64,000 bases of DNA, taken from NCBI GenBank assembly GCA_009684525.1, contig WKKR01000001.1:744001-808000 (forward strand), read 5' to 3'. This document shows, one piece after another, positions 37,301-46,899 of the stretch. A model generated the notes under the pieces. That model did not search any database, was not told where the DNA came from, and saw nothing but the letters and a program-made list of their open reading frames with translations. The first letter of the stretch is position 1. Every line of letters begins with the position of its first letter. This DNA is from Geobacter sp. (GTDB lineage: Bacteria > Desulfobacterota > Desulfuromonadia > Geobacterales > DSM-12255). Position numbers and translations under genes: made by a program.

Positions 37301-38787
37301 TCAGGCAGTCGCGGAATGGTGTACGGCAGGTAATCATCCCGCACTGCAAGAGCAACCGCGATATTCTGGAATCGATTGACCTCTTCCAGCATGCCGAGCA
37401 ATTGAGCCTGCCAGCGGGAGCGTGGACAGGTTTCATTCAGAGCATCAAATGCCAATAGCGCCACGGATTGCCGCTCCCGTGCCTGACGGTCGATGGTAGC
37501 CAGAAAATCGTTCGGGGTGATTGTTGCCGGCAAGCCGAGGCTTGCAAATATCTCCGGCCACAACTCACTACCGGCAATCAGTTTATGCCCCAGAATCCCT
37601 ATGGCAATCTGGCCATGATCCACGCACCGGGAAACCTGTTCGACCAATGTATGTGTCTTCCCCTGGCCGGCAGGACCATTGATCAAAATCACTCGCTTTA
37701 CGGCGATCCCGGTATATTCCTCCAGAAGAGAGAGGCATTGTTGTGCATTTTCTATAACCCAGTTAAGCGAACTGAGCCGATCCCGTGTATTCCTCGCCTG
37801 CTCCGTGTAACGATCCCTTTCTTCTTTAGAGAGTGAGTAATGTTCTCTTTCTGCTTCCTCTTGTAGCTTCCCGAATGTCGTAAGGACTCGCTGGATAACG
37901 TCGTGAATCTTAACAAAATCAAGGGTATCTTGCCAGAATTTGGTCTCACGAAGTTTGGCGGCAATATTTTTGAAGGACTTCTTCAGTTCAGCCGTCGGTG
38001 ACTCCCGGTGGGGGAGCCTTTTATAAACCTCCTCCAAGGCGTCATCCAGCTTTTTATATGCGGTTTCGGTTCGTAGTAGCCAGTCAAACGAGGTCATTAT
38101 TCTCGTTTCAACGTGGGCATTTCTGGTATAGCGGGGACCGGCATCCTTAACCAGTTTGTCCCGTTGCAGATGCAGCCATGACGAGAACGATTGAGAGAGC
38201 CAGGGGATACGCTGGCTCAGATACTGCCGGACATGTCCTTCAAATTGATTTTTGAACTCTTCAGTGGTGGTGAACTGATGGTACGCGCCTGTTGCATTTC
38301 CATTCTGATCGAAAAAATATTGCCCGACGAAGAATTCATCGATCAATTTCACTTGCCGCATGGATTCGGCATCCCGGTTTGTTTCGTCGGCCGGCCCGCG
38401 ATAAGTCAACATGTAGGGCTGAAAGCCGTCCGTAATCTTTGCCTGAGTCCTGGAACAGTGGAACTCATATTCGGTACCGGATAGGAATGGGGTGCCATCG
38501 TCTTTTAGCTTCGATGGCGGGGTGCCAAAACGGCTGCGAAAAATGCAGACAAAAAGATCACATTCTTCCGGGGATTTTATGGCAAGATTCACCCCGTCCT
38601 GGGGCGGAAGAGACGATGGCATTGGGACGCCATAGTCGGTATCAGATGCTTCGACGGTTATTCTAAATTGCGAACGCAATAAGGGGTTGCTGTTAAACCG
38701 ACCAACTACTTCGCGGACTGTGTCACGCTCTAGTTGGCAATCGCCCGGGGAGGAAATGAAGAGGAAAACCGTCTTGATCATGGACAT
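34393..38787 (-). CDS. Giant STAND NTPase with DUF4062-like head
   Basis: A 1464-residue protein. The head (about 1-170) begins KTVFLFISSPGDCQLERDTV, a DUF4062-like Rossmann fold seen in immune NTPases. A helical linker leads to a STAND NTPase (about 340-650): Walker A INGPAGQGKTHTL with Lys377, then LLAFDALNET as Walker B and a sensor-1-like ALAVRDD segment. The remaining 800 residues are mostly helical, without obvious short repeats, resembling the target-recognition end of Avs proteins. That supports an anti-phage sensor role, but which phage protein or toxin effector is unknown. The upstream gene (38849-40009) carries a similar ISSR head and may be its partner. Confidence 0.75.
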   Translation of the reverse strand: MSMIKTVFLFISSPGDCQLERDTVREVVGRFNSNPLLRSQFRITVEASDTDYGVPMPSSLPPQDGVNLAIKSPEECDLFVCIFRSRFGTPPSKLKDDGTPFLSGTEYEFHCSRTQAKITDGFQPYMLTYRGPADETNRDAESMRQVKLIDEFFVGQYFFDQNGNATGAYHQFTTTEEFKNQFEGHVRQYLSQRIPWLSQSFSSWLHLQRDKLVKDAGPRYTRNAHVETRIMTSFDWLLRTETAYKKLDDALEEVYKRLPHRESPTAELKKSFKNIAAKLRETKFWQDTLDFVKIHDVIQRVLTTFGKLQEEAEREHYSLSKEERDRYTEQARNTRDRLSSLNWVIENAQQCLSLLEEYTGIAVKRVILINGPAGQGKTHTLVEQVSRCVDHGQIAIGILGHKLIAGSELWPEIFASLGLPATITPNDFLATIDRQARERQSVALLAFDALNETCPRSRWQAQLLGMLEEVNRFQNIAVALAVRDDYLPYTIPRLPDNADAPWVLINHSGFAGVEAEAMAKYFAAYGLEAPVFPPIIPEFTNPLYLKILCQSLQQHEGHEVPSLLPSWLDVHTRWMDALEIKAKATSELGLDPLKKRIVHKTIGKIADAMLAIGATRLLRDAAEQIAKEVAGTTRLVSFLLSEQVMFETIGGNPDEELVLFGYERFSDTFLAERLLVRLGKDEKGRSDIEAIRNAFAPDGELHGYVSRDSGLPYRNQAGILRSLMLLVPKLTGRELPDLLPEGKVVSDYLITNAFRDSLLWRSRRNEFGGSPRELWELLTRDKSRFPELAYLIQLALIPGHPFHIKATLHHWLKRFKSSGARDAAWTVELPDLWEDENSIIHVTVSWAATQNLTGIHRDTAETIALLLSWCCTSTNSGLKDTATRGVCRLFQACPEIVKPVLAEFESVDDAYMAESLLLATLGVVLVSTDMEWIKDIAGFVFAQQFPKGAPRWCHLFIRHYARRIVECGVEVGLEIDEAVIKPPYTSRLPLGRVPKRLKTLEKKDDSSGYHRLVWSASENDFYRYILDANSGLFPFKETPLDRSDEPVRPYRKGRLHFAGIASRGDVFDINLAARYIVWNALKLGWTAKRFDQFDTGYQISRDRIIHGARTERVGKKYQWIGWRTLQAFLSDHYHLNHYLSDSKGDYDNPTQLDEDLPDPLRWLVEAPKSVARITGQESSERECPLKVPVLTPWPEPSTESITSWINIPDKMPPLATCLRSVPGSVAALQKGRWLRADFELTWEPGWRPGLWALPESYISIWMLARMIIVKTSDLAALRTALCQQHVQESLNGIGRNDHPGVHKATLDQWLQYEDSLEPGFIDATHSENSYDDYWPVPYSHPFATLGSTDFGRAELQITLPTPWLIRQWSLTLDKATGTYRTADGSIVFYNEGILGGSDRVFICMTSAEALLKSSGWTLLWFIRGEEFGGFMPLYNFAKRVNVHGVANLSESGYPEILWMNRELE

Positions 38788-38848
38788 CTCAATAAATCAG
38801 CTGGTTGGAATCGGCTTCGAATTGCATTGCATGTTTACCACATACATC

Positions 38849-40009
38849 TTACTGTTCATCGGCTACGGCCTTCAGAATTCGTGCTCGAGATTTTGCCCGT
38901 TCCACCAGGCGTGTTTCTTCACCAGTCTGTACCAGCCATTCATGAAAACGCCGCACTGCAAGTGCTACAGCTGTTTCGTCTCCACATTGCGACAGGAAGA
39001 CGATCTGAATCTTCTGAACGTGGTCGGCAACATATACACCAAAATCACTGGCGACGCTCATTGCATCTGGGGTGCCTAGCATTCTGGTTGCCTGAGTCTC
39101 GGTAACACCTGAATGGCAGGCAATCAAATGAACCACACCTGGCACTCCACGACTTTCAAGCACTTGAGCATGCAGATGGTCCTGCATGAAGGGCTGGCCA
39201 ACTCTCTCACGTGCCGCAGCTACCGAAAGCGCGGCCGGAATTGCTTCGATCCGCACAGCCAATTCTAGCCCGCTAGGTAATTTCATGAGATGCAACTGAC
39301 TTGCCTGACCGGATGCTTCATCAATCCTTTCAGTAGGCAAATTATGGATCAAAGCGCTACACATCTCTTTCTGGCGTGCCGTCAGATCGAGTCGGCTCCA
39401 ATCCAGCGCTTGGCCACGGTCCCGTTTCCGGGCTCCAACAGTGCCACCACGTCTGACCAAAACTGCAGTCCGTTCTTGCAGAATCTCCGCAACGCATTGC
39501 TGAAGGGCTGATTCGTCTTGGGCCTGCATTCTCGGGACTTCTAGTCGGTCCACATAACTGCGGAAGCTTATGTCACGTGGAACCTGGCTTGTACTCAAAG
39601 GCAGTAAATCAACGATCACAACAAGTTCGTTCCGTCGCGCTAGTGCAACCTGAAGTTCAGCGTGACAAATGCCAATTTCTTCATCACTGTGAGCTGACCC
39701 AGCTTCGCCAGTGTAGAGCACCAAGATGATATCTGCCCTGTTGATTTCACGGAGCGACATCTCCAAAGTCGATGAATTCGCGGCTGCACCGACACCAAGC
39801 TCATGAATCCAGACATCAAAGAGAGCCTGGTCCCGACCGACCAACCGCCCCACTGGCTCTTCACCCTGAATGTGCGGCAGGCCCTGCCACCTGATACTTT
39901 CCATAACCACCTGGAGCCGTTGCCTAACTTCGTGGAGAGGTACTCCACCAAAAACCGTTGACAGAGACCTGCTGGATATCATGACCCGAATTTTTCTTAT
40001 GTCTGCCAT
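38849..40009 (-). CDS. DUF4062-like head protein, uncharacterised
   Basis: A 386-residue protein. Residues about 1-160 are a Rossmann-like domain: IRKIRVMISSRSLSTVFGG, then INRADIILVLYTGEAG and ELVVIVDLL resemble a DUF4062/TIR-like fold. The C-terminal half (about 205-385) is helical with a strand pair and contains no catalytic motif that I can name. The start at 40009 follows GGGGTAACACT; a longer frame begins at 40090. It is 61 nt upstream of the DUF4062-STAND gene, and the shared head type suggests a pair (inference). Confidence 0.55.
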   Translation of the reverse strand: MADIRKIRVMISSRSLSTVFGGVPLHEVRQRLQVVMESIRWQGLPHIQGEEPVGRLVGRDQALFDVWIHELGVGAAANSSTLEMSLREINRADIILVLYTGEAGSAHSDEEIGICHAELQVALARRNELVVIVDLLPLSTSQVPRDISFRSYVDRLEVPRMQAQDESALQQCVAEILQERTAVLVRRGGTVGARKRDRGQALDWSRLDLTARQKEMCSALIHNLPTERIDEASGQASQLHLMKLPSGLELAVRIEAIPAALSVAAARERVGQPFMQDHLHAQVLESRGVPGVVHLIACHSGVTETQATRMLGTPDAMSVASDFGVYVADHVQKIQIVFLSQCGDETAVALAVRRFHEWLVQTGEETRLVERAKSRARILKAVADEQ

Positions 40010-40239
40010 AGTGTTACCCCAGAAGGTTAGTCGGAAAAAAGAAACCGGGTTGCTCCCTTCTGTTGAGGGATACTTCCCAAAATTCGGCATTGATTATCAA
40101 GGCGTTGAAGGCAGATAGAAGGCCGTTAAATCATTCAAAACAATCGGGGCTCAAAACAAATCAACAAAAACCAAATACTTCCGACGTTGAGACATAAATA
40201 AGATTTCAAAGCCCTGTAAAAGAATGCGATGTCGGTTGG

Positions 40240-43200
40240 CTAAAGGTATCTTTTCATCCAAGGCCAAAGCTGATTTTCTTTGACCTCATGCCCGATAAAA
40301 GTATCCTTTAATTTCTTCTCGTTTTCTTTAATTGCACCCATTATCGTCCCGATGTTAGCTTTGTACGCGTCCGTTTTCCAATCCGGCAATTTATCAATAT
40401 AGATAAGGCTGTAACCCCATATCCAGAATCGCTTGTCCACACAGCGCAAGAACAGCCTGAAGGCGGCCCAAGATTTCACGCGGTCTTCTTCGGCAATAAA
40501 ACGTTCAATCCAAATACGTGCCCACGAATTGCGCTTACTGCTTTCAAGTGCATCTTTTGCCACATCCATGAGCCATGATCTCCCATGGGCATCAATCCAT
40601 TTTCGCAACTGCTGGCTATGATTGTCTTCAACTGAGAACCCGAGCAACCTGAGTCCACGAGCTTTATCGTAATCTAGATCGGACTCCAGCAAAGATTGTA
40701 TTTTTGCGTCCAGCCATGCAGCTTTCTCGCAAGACTGCGCAAGGCAGGCGAGTTCCGACAATGACTTATCCGAATCACAGTCTGTGAGATGCTCATCCCA
40801 TAGGGCCAAAACAGGAGGCGATTCCTCAGCATCAAATAGCGAGAAAAGTAGATTCTGAATATCCGTGAAAGAATCTACAATACGGGTGGTTTTGTGCTTC
40901 ATAATAGCCTCGAAAAGTTTCGCTCCTGTTTCCGGTTCATGGTTCAGCAACGTAGCACAAAGACTTTCGTACAACCCTTGGCAAAATGCCAGCACGTGGC
41001 GACCTTCAGTTGTTCCATCCAAAATCGGCTGGATCCACTCTCGCCAACATAGAACTTCGCTTGCTACTACAGCATCAAGATTTCCGTTGGAGAAAGAAGT
41101 GTCAATCCAGTGATTCCCTCGTTTCTTTTCAGCCGCGTAGACCTCCAATACCTTTTTATATACCCTATCCCATTCAGCCTCTACAGCATCCGGATCAAGC
41201 GATTTATTTGACACCGCTCCGGAAGTTCCCCCCCAGGTAAACTTCGTCCACTTAATCCCTATATTTTCATTGAGATTGATGGACATGTCGTCTTCAATGT
41301 CTTCCCAACACTTACCCAGACTGATTTTGACATGGCGTAATACATCTTCAGCACTCTCAGTTGGTTTTGCAATCCGGGTCCATATGACATGAAGTCGAAG
41401 CGCATAGTCTGCAACTTCCTCCTGACGATTGCCACGCTCCTTTACCGCATATCCCAACCATTTCAGAGAAATTCTGCAAGCCAATTCCTCAAATGAAATG
41501 TCATTGGCAAACCTGGCCAGCAAGATGCTCCCCCACCCGTTTTCATAATCACAATTCTCTCCATGGATCTTCCAGCCGCTTCCTATGATTTTTTGGGCTG
41601 CCAACTGGTCATTTGTATTACAGATGATTTCAATGCATAAATAGCGGATTATTGAATTATCACTCTGAAACAACTTCAACAAGCTTTCCCTTAAAGATTC
41701 ATCCAGGCTGTTAATCGCTTTTGCTAAATGCTCCAATTGGGCATAGCACTCTTCCGGACGCGAACCGTCGTACATATCCAACGCCCTAATTATGGGTGCC
41801 AAACTTGTGGACTCAATTTTACGATAACGCGCTTGCATTTTTGAGAAATATCCTGTTTTGCTCCCCCGCTCTCTCAACAATAAAAACTGTTCGTCTGCTG
41901 GTCTGTCAAAAACCACCATGGGAAATAGGGTCAATTCCGCACTTTCAGTCTCGCTGCCTTCAGCAGCTAAAGATCCACGCCAAACCTTCAAAATCTGCTC
42001 ATGCTCAGTGTTTGTAAAAATAGGCATATGTTCGTAGAGCTTACTTGCAAGTAGCCTGCACGACAAATAATCTGATCCATTCAATTGCTCAGTCAATTTT
42101 CGGAATAACTCTGCATAACGTTCCGGTTTATATGCACATAAAGCCGGTTCCATATCTCTTAAGGCAATATCCTCTATAGTCTGCCCAAGATGTGATCGTA
42201 TTTGCGTCAAATCAATCTGACTGCTCGCAGTATCAATTTTTGTTGCGAATTCTTCCGGAAGCGTACAAAGCGGATTTATTGCTACTTCCCGTAGGTTCTC
42301 GGCAATGACAATTGGAGCTAATTGCGCTTTTTGCAGGCAATCGAGATAGTTATCCTCACTCCAAAGGTAGTTGGTAGAGTTGTTCCGGTGTTCTTCCCAA
42401 AACTTCTTATGCCATGACCGAAAAGACAGTTCTTCAGGAATGGTTTCACGCAGAGCGATGGAATCTTCGCTACATATCCAAAAGAGCAGGTAATCGGCAA
42501 CGCGGAAGGCAAGGCTCTGGCATGTCGCCATGAACTCTCCTGAATTCATCAAGAGGGCTGTTTGGACTTTGCCAGGTGCAGTGCGTACTATCCATCTATA
42601 ATCAACGTTTGAGCCACCCATGACGGCAGTGGCGATGGCGCCATTACAAAGTCCCTGCACAAAAGGTTCACGATCGAAATGTGAAATTACCGATTCCGCA
42701 ACCTTGGCAAGTTGAAGCAACCTTTGGTCGGCAACTATTTCAATGCGGTGGCCGAAAAGTTCCATAGCCCCTATCTCGACTTGCTGGCCAAGGCGCTCCT
42801 CAACTTCTTTGATCAATCCTTCTTTTTTTGACTCATCACGTTCGAACCAACCTCGATATCCAAGAGGGTGAACAAAGCTGAGCCAACGCTCGAAGGTCGT
42901 AATCATTTCAGCCTTAACATGCTCAAAATTGTGGCGCTGCAGCAAGGCGCTCATCAGGTGATCCTCGACTTCTCGGTAATTGCCGAAGTTCCCCCAGAGG
43001 TCTTCCATGATCTGAAAATAGATATGAGGTTTCAGGGGGAAATATGCGCTTACACGCTCTGAATCCGCCTCATCCAGATTGCGCCCAGATATCCAATTCC
43101 GGAATAAGGCGCGACACCCTACATCAGGAAACCCTTCCGTTAAGAGCGAATGAAACAGCGCCATAGCGCAGATTTGCACCAGGCGGTCACTATCCGGATG

Positions 43201-44841
43201 TTGCCCTAAACGTTCGGCGATTATTTCTTCAATTTCCAGGAGGTCATCTTTACCGCTCTCTTCAATTTCACTTGCCAGAAGGAGCCCTAATCCCAATATC
43301 AAAGGATTTGCCGCAACTTCAAATTTCCCCCCCGCTATTTCCTTCAATATGCCTGAAGAGACAAGTTCATTTCGGATTTCGGCTTGATTACCGTATGTAG
43401 CCAATGTTTGGGCAAGTTGCTTTATACTGACGCGTTCTCCGAATTTCTGCACGACATCGGTAATGATTGCCTGAAATTCAGCATGAGAAATCTTGACTGA
43501 AGGCAGACGCTTACGACCAATCCGATCTTTCCAGTCCTCATAAATCAAACGATCAATAGTGACGTCATCTCCTGATTCTTCAAGTTGATCTTTCAAACGT
43601 ACAGCCATATCAAAATAACGCGGCTTGGCAACCAATTTAAGGACGCGATCACTAAAAAAGGCTCTTGTCAGATGGTGACGGGTAAGCGCCTGATCCAATT
43701 CACCATCACTGAAAGGAGATAACTTCCAAACCGATACGCTCACGTCATATTCCTTTGCGAGATGCTCATGCCAATAACCGGTACGGCAACTGATTAGAAG
43801 AGCAATGTTTTTGCGATATGGTGAAATAAGGTAGTTATCGAACAGGTCACGCCAATCTATCGATGGTCGTTCATTGAGACCATCCAACACCAGCACAATT
43901 TGCGGAATATTATCTGCTGAGTTCCGTAGAAATAATTTTAGACGGTTTTTCCACTCCATAGCTGAGACAGACTCATTTACCCTTGCCATAGCTTCAGCCA
44001 TTTCAGTTATAAAGTCATCTGCATTTGAGACTTTTGTAGCAGATATGAAAATTACCGGCATTTGTTGCCCGGCGAGAGAAATAGTCTTTGCAATCCACGA
44101 CGTAAGTGCCCAACTTTTCCCATCTCCTTCTTCGCCTAAAAGCACAAATGGGCGGTGATGTTCTTTCCATCCAGACCACCAGGTGTCCATGGTTTTATTG
44201 GCTTCGTGACGTTGAATGTAGTGGCTGTCAGGATGCAAGACAGTGAGATCTTGGCCAAAGTTGGCTGAGGAAAGTTTCTTGTTGGCAAGGCAAGCAAGCA
44301 TCCAGTTAGAATGCTTTGCCGTCCAGCTACGACTATAATTACTGATGATTTTGCAAAGCTCTTCAACTTTGAGATTGTATTCAGCAAGATTACCCTGAAC
44401 TGCATGAGACTGGATTAAAGCAAGCTGGCTGAGCTCACCCAAATCCGCTTCAGACAACTGCCCAGCTCCACCAACCAGAACAGGGACAACAAGCGGTTTC
44501 GTCACAATTTCAGTTTCTTTTCGATGAAGAGCACTCATAACCTCGTGTCGAACGAAATCCTTTGCATCATTAAGCCGTTTTCGGTTTTCCTCTGACAACC
44601 AATCTGGGCCGATTATCACAAGGATTACTTCTGCCGAGTCAAGCGCGTTTTGAATTGCAATCGGGAAATCCTCTCCAGACTCAATCCCTGACTGATCGTA
44701 GAAGATATCTTCGGCGTCAAACAATTGGGTCAGACGGTCGTAGAGGCGGCCTGTGTAGCCGCCTGTGTCTTTTCTGCGATAACTGATGAAAATTGATGTC
44801 GATGCCGACCCCACGTCGCGTATTTCACCTGAATCGCTCAC
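40240..44841 (-). CDS. TIR-STAND NTPase, 1533 residues
   Basis: A large immune-type protein. TIR domain (about 12-150): SIFISYRRKDTGGYTGRLYD, an IESGEDFPIAI helix, EVILVIIGPDWL, and FVRHEV with the catalytic-position Glu100. STAND NTPase (about 225-480): Walker A GEEGDGKSWA with Lys242, and LVLDGLNERP as Walker B. The rest, about 1000 residues, is an alpha-helical solenoid likely used to recognise a target. TIR-STAND is the bacterial counterpart of plant TIR-NLRs; NAD cleavage on ligand-triggered assembly is known for similar proteins and inferred here. It starts at a GTG overlapping the stop of the upstream gene 44838-46181 by 4 nt. Confidence 0.82.
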   Translation of the reverse strand: MSDSGEIRDVGSASTSIFISYRRKDTGGYTGRLYDRLTQLFDAEDIFYDQSGIESGEDFPIAIQNALDSAEVILVIIGPDWLSEENRKRLNDAKDFVRHEVMSALHRKETEIVTKPLVVPVLVGGAGQLSEADLGELSQLALIQSHAVQGNLAEYNLKVEELCKIISNYSRSWTAKHSNWMLACLANKKLSSANFGQDLTVLHPDSHYIQRHEANKTMDTWWSGWKEHHRPFVLLGEEGDGKSWALTSWIAKTISLAGQQMPVIFISATKVSNADDFITEMAEAMARVNESVSAMEWKNRLKLFLRNSADNIPQIVLVLDGLNERPSIDWRDLFDNYLISPYRKNIALLISCRTGYWHEHLAKEYDVSVSVWKLSPFSDGELDQALTRHHLTRAFFSDRVLKLVAKPRYFDMAVRLKDQLEESGDDVTIDRLIYEDWKDRIGRKRLPSVKISHAEFQAIITDVVQKFGERVSIKQLAQTLATYGNQAEIRNELVSSGILKEIAGGKFEVAANPLILGLGLLLASEIEESGKDDLLEIEEIIAERLGQHPDSDRLVQICAMALFHSLLTEGFPDVGCRALFRNWISGRNLDEADSERVSAYFPLKPHIYFQIMEDLWGNFGNYREVEDHLMSALLQRHNFEHVKAEMITTFERWLSFVHPLGYRGWFERDESKKEGLIKEVEERLGQQVEIGAMELFGHRIEIVADQRLLQLAKVAESVISHFDREPFVQGLCNGAIATAVMGGSNVDYRWIVRTAPGKVQTALLMNSGEFMATCQSLAFRVADYLLFWICSEDSIALRETIPEELSFRSWHKKFWEEHRNNSTNYLWSEDNYLDCLQKAQLAPIVIAENLREVAINPLCTLPEEFATKIDTASSQIDLTQIRSHLGQTIEDIALRDMEPALCAYKPERYAELFRKLTEQLNGSDYLSCRLLASKLYEHMPIFTNTEHEQILKVWRGSLAAEGSETESAELTLFPMVVFDRPADEQFLLLRERGSKTGYFSKMQARYRKIESTSLAPIIRALDMYDGSRPEECYAQLEHLAKAINSLDESLRESLLKLFQSDNSIIRYLCIEIICNTNDQLAAQKIIGSGWKIHGENCDYENGWGSILLARFANDISFEELACRISLKWLGYAVKERGNRQEEVADYALRLHVIWTRIAKPTESAEDVLRHVKISLGKCWEDIEDDMSINLNENIGIKWTKFTWGGTSGAVSNKSLDPDAVEAEWDRVYKKVLEVYAAEKKRGNHWIDTSFSNGNLDAVVASEVLCWREWIQPILDGTTEGRHVLAFCQGLYESLCATLLNHEPETGAKLFEAIMKHKTTRIVDSFTDIQNLLFSLFDAEESPPVLALWDEHLTDCDSDKSLSELACLAQSCEKAAWLDAKIQSLLESDLDYDKARGLRLLGFSVEDNHSQQLRKWIDAHGRSWLMDVAKDALESSKRNSWARIWIERFIAEEDRVKSWAAFRLFLRCVDKRFWIWGYSLIYIDKLPDWKTDAYKANIGTIMGAIKENEKKLKDTFIGHEVKENQLWPWMKRYL

Positions 44842-46181
44842 AACATCCCCTCCATCTTCCCCAAATACCGCTTCTTCAGCTCATCAACAAAACGCAGCAT
44901 AACCGGCTGATTCTCAAACTTTTCCCCGATGCACCATTCAAGCGCATGAACGCCTTTTCTAATCCGGTCATTGAGTTGCGAAGTAAGCTTATCAGCCTTG
45001 GCGGAACCGACACCAGAGACGATCAGATCCTTGACCCCGCTGATTACTCCGTAGGTTTCGACAATCAATGAGGCCAATGAATTAATTACCTTTCCGGTAC
45101 GCCGCGCCCGCTTCTGGCGTAGCCGGTTGGGGAGTTCTGCCTCGATAGCACGCAAATACTCGCTGTGCAACTCCTGCTCGTATTCCAGCAGTTCATCCAT
45201 CAGCAACACAAGCCGTTCGGGATCGTTCAGGGTCAGACCATCCTTGGTGCGCTGCTGGATCAGGTTGTATTTCCTGATGAAATGCTCATCGTTCGCGATG
45301 CGATGCAGGTGGATTGTATCCACAATGGTCAGCGCATCGAGGAAGTCGGTGGGAAAATGGGTGGAAGTCGCGGTTTTAACCGTATCTATGAATATCTTGA
45401 AGAATATTTCATGCTCCGTGAGAGAAACGGTTTTTTCTTCCAAGTCGGTGAAACTGAAATCGATAATGTTCTCCTGGGGCAAGACTCCCTCGGATTGAAC
45501 AGCCTTGGCGCCGGAAAGATAGTAGAGAAAATCGGCATAGGCATTGACAATTTTACGGAAGTGGAGATTACCGTGCCGCTGGGTTGCGAGGTAGATCGCC
45601 CCGCGGCTTAAAGTGGGCAAATTTTCAAGTTCACGGCAGATGATTTCCGGGACTGTCAGACCCTGGCGTTGCAGATGAATGGTGACAAGACTATTGCCAT
45701 CGCGCAAATCGCCAATTAGGCGCTTTTTGAGCCAACCGCTGGTATCACCCGGATGCCAGCGCACCGGCAGGGCAGACTCATCAAGCAACTGTGCCATCTC
45801 CTGCTGCTCGGCTCCCAGGTACAACTCGCGCTCACTATTCTCCTCGGCATGCTGCTTTGCTTCCAGGAATGCGCCGCACGAAGCATAGTCGTCTCTGAGC
45901 GCCGGCACAATGATCCGTTCGCTAAACAGCTCCGGATATGGAAGGAGCAGCTCTCTGGCAAGCTCCGATTCCAGAAGATGCGACGTAGCAATCACCATGT
46001 GCCCCTTGGTCAAGGCGAGAAGCTTCATTTTCCGCTCAAGGGAGCGGACTATTTCCTCGACGTCTTCCTCCGCCCATGCTACCTGGCTGTAAGTTGCCCG
46101 ATCAAATTCGGTGAAGTAGACGCGATTGGAGTTCAGTTGTTCGGGCTGCATAGGATTAATAACCACCAGTTTCTTTTCCAA
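44838..46181 (-). CDS. Uncharacterised protein coupled to TIR-STAND
   Basis: A 447-residue soluble protein I do not recognise. The N-terminal half mixes strands and helices (KMKLLALTKGHMVIATSHLL, RIIVPALRDDY), and the C-terminal half is helical with a charged stretch (LRQKRARRTGKVINSL) and a hydrophobic helix near ASLIVETYGVISGV. No TIR, CHAT, EAD or nuclease motif is seen. Its stop overlaps the TIR-STAND start (GTGA), and it begins 3 nt after the stop of a small TIR-like gene (46185-46655), so all three are likely one translation unit. It may be the ligand sensor, adaptor or inhibitor of the TIR proteins (inference). Confidence 0.6.
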   Translation of the reverse strand: MEKKLVVINPMQPEQLNSNRVYFTEFDRATYSQVAWAEEDVEEIVRSLERKMKLLALTKGHMVIATSHLLESELARELLLPYPELFSERIIVPALRDDYASCGAFLEAKQHAEENSERELYLGAEQQEMAQLLDESALPVRWHPGDTSGWLKKRLIGDLRDGNSLVTIHLQRQGLTVPEIICRELENLPTLSRGAIYLATQRHGNLHFRKIVNAYADFLYYLSGAKAVQSEGVLPQENIIDFSFTDLEEKTVSLTEHEIFFKIFIDTVKTATSTHFPTDFLDALTIVDTIHLHRIANDEHFIRKYNLIQQRTKDGLTLNDPERLVLLMDELLEYEQELHSEYLRAIEAELPNRLRQKRARRTGKVINSLASLIVETYGVISGVKDLIVSGVGSAKADKLTSQLNDRIRKGVHALEWCIGEKFENQPVMLRFVDELKKRYLGKMEGML

Positions 46182-46184
46182 ATA

Positions 46185-46655
46185 TTAATAACCAAGTTGC
46201 CGATAAACTTCATCTTTGTAATGGTAATTACCTGATTCCTTCATTTTGTAATTCTCCAAGGCATAGGCAATGATCTTGGGTGAATACGGGACAAAGATTG
46301 CTCCAATATCTCGAATAACTGGTGGGCATGTCTTTTCGACTACCTGACGTGCTCCATCAAGATTAACTCCGATTATCGTACATCCCTTTTCAATAGCAAT
46401 TTCAGCTTCCCATCGAACGTACTTATATTTGTTGCGCGTATCCTCACCAATTAACATCACGTATTTGCCCGCCATATTGATCCTCTCTCGGCATTTACGC
46501 TTTATGTAGACTTCGTCTTCTGAATTGATCTCAGAAGAAAGCTGGAAGTCGGAAAAATTGAAATCAATATGCTCATGTTCCTTCCAGGCCAGCATCAGCC
46601 GGTAATTGCGAATGTCGGTACTGCTGAAACCTATGAAAGTTCTTGGAAGTCCCAT
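46185..46655 (-). CDS. TIR-like (MTH538/DUF1863, ThsB type) protein
   Basis: A 156-residue single-domain protein. RTFIGFSSTDIRNYRLML is the first strand and helix of the MTH538 TIR-like fold, YVMLIGEDT is a core strand, and YKYVRWEAEIAIEKG carries the conserved Glu83 after an aromatic residue. Size and motifs resemble Thoeris ThsB, which makes cyclic ADP-ribose variants on infection. It lies 3 nt upstream of the 44838-46181 gene. A 244-nt gap separates it from the TIR-CHAT gene and probably contains a promoter, though I saw no clear one. Confidence 0.8.
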   Translation of the reverse strand: MGLPRTFIGFSSTDIRNYRLMLAWKEHEHIDFNFSDFQLSSEINSEDEVYIKRKCRERINMAGKYVMLIGEDTRNKYKYVRWEAEIAIEKGCTIIGVNLDGARQVVEKTCPPVIRDIGAIFVPYSPKIIAYALENYKMKESGNYHYKDEVYRQLGY

Positions 46656-46899
46656 AATATGCCCCTTTCAAACCTTGTTGAGCGCGACTTATTGCCACTT
46701 GAATAGTTGGCCTGCATCCAGTCGACAAAGCATCGGTATTTATGCGTGTAGAGCTATTCGTAAAGGTTCTTAGTATATGTTTGACCGTCGTACCCTGGAG
46801 GTCTGTCTGGCTCGTGTCGGCTGCAGACAAAAAACTTTGTAACCAAAAGCCAGTCAACCTTTCTCAAATTTCAAAGTTATCACATTCAATCCTTTTGAC

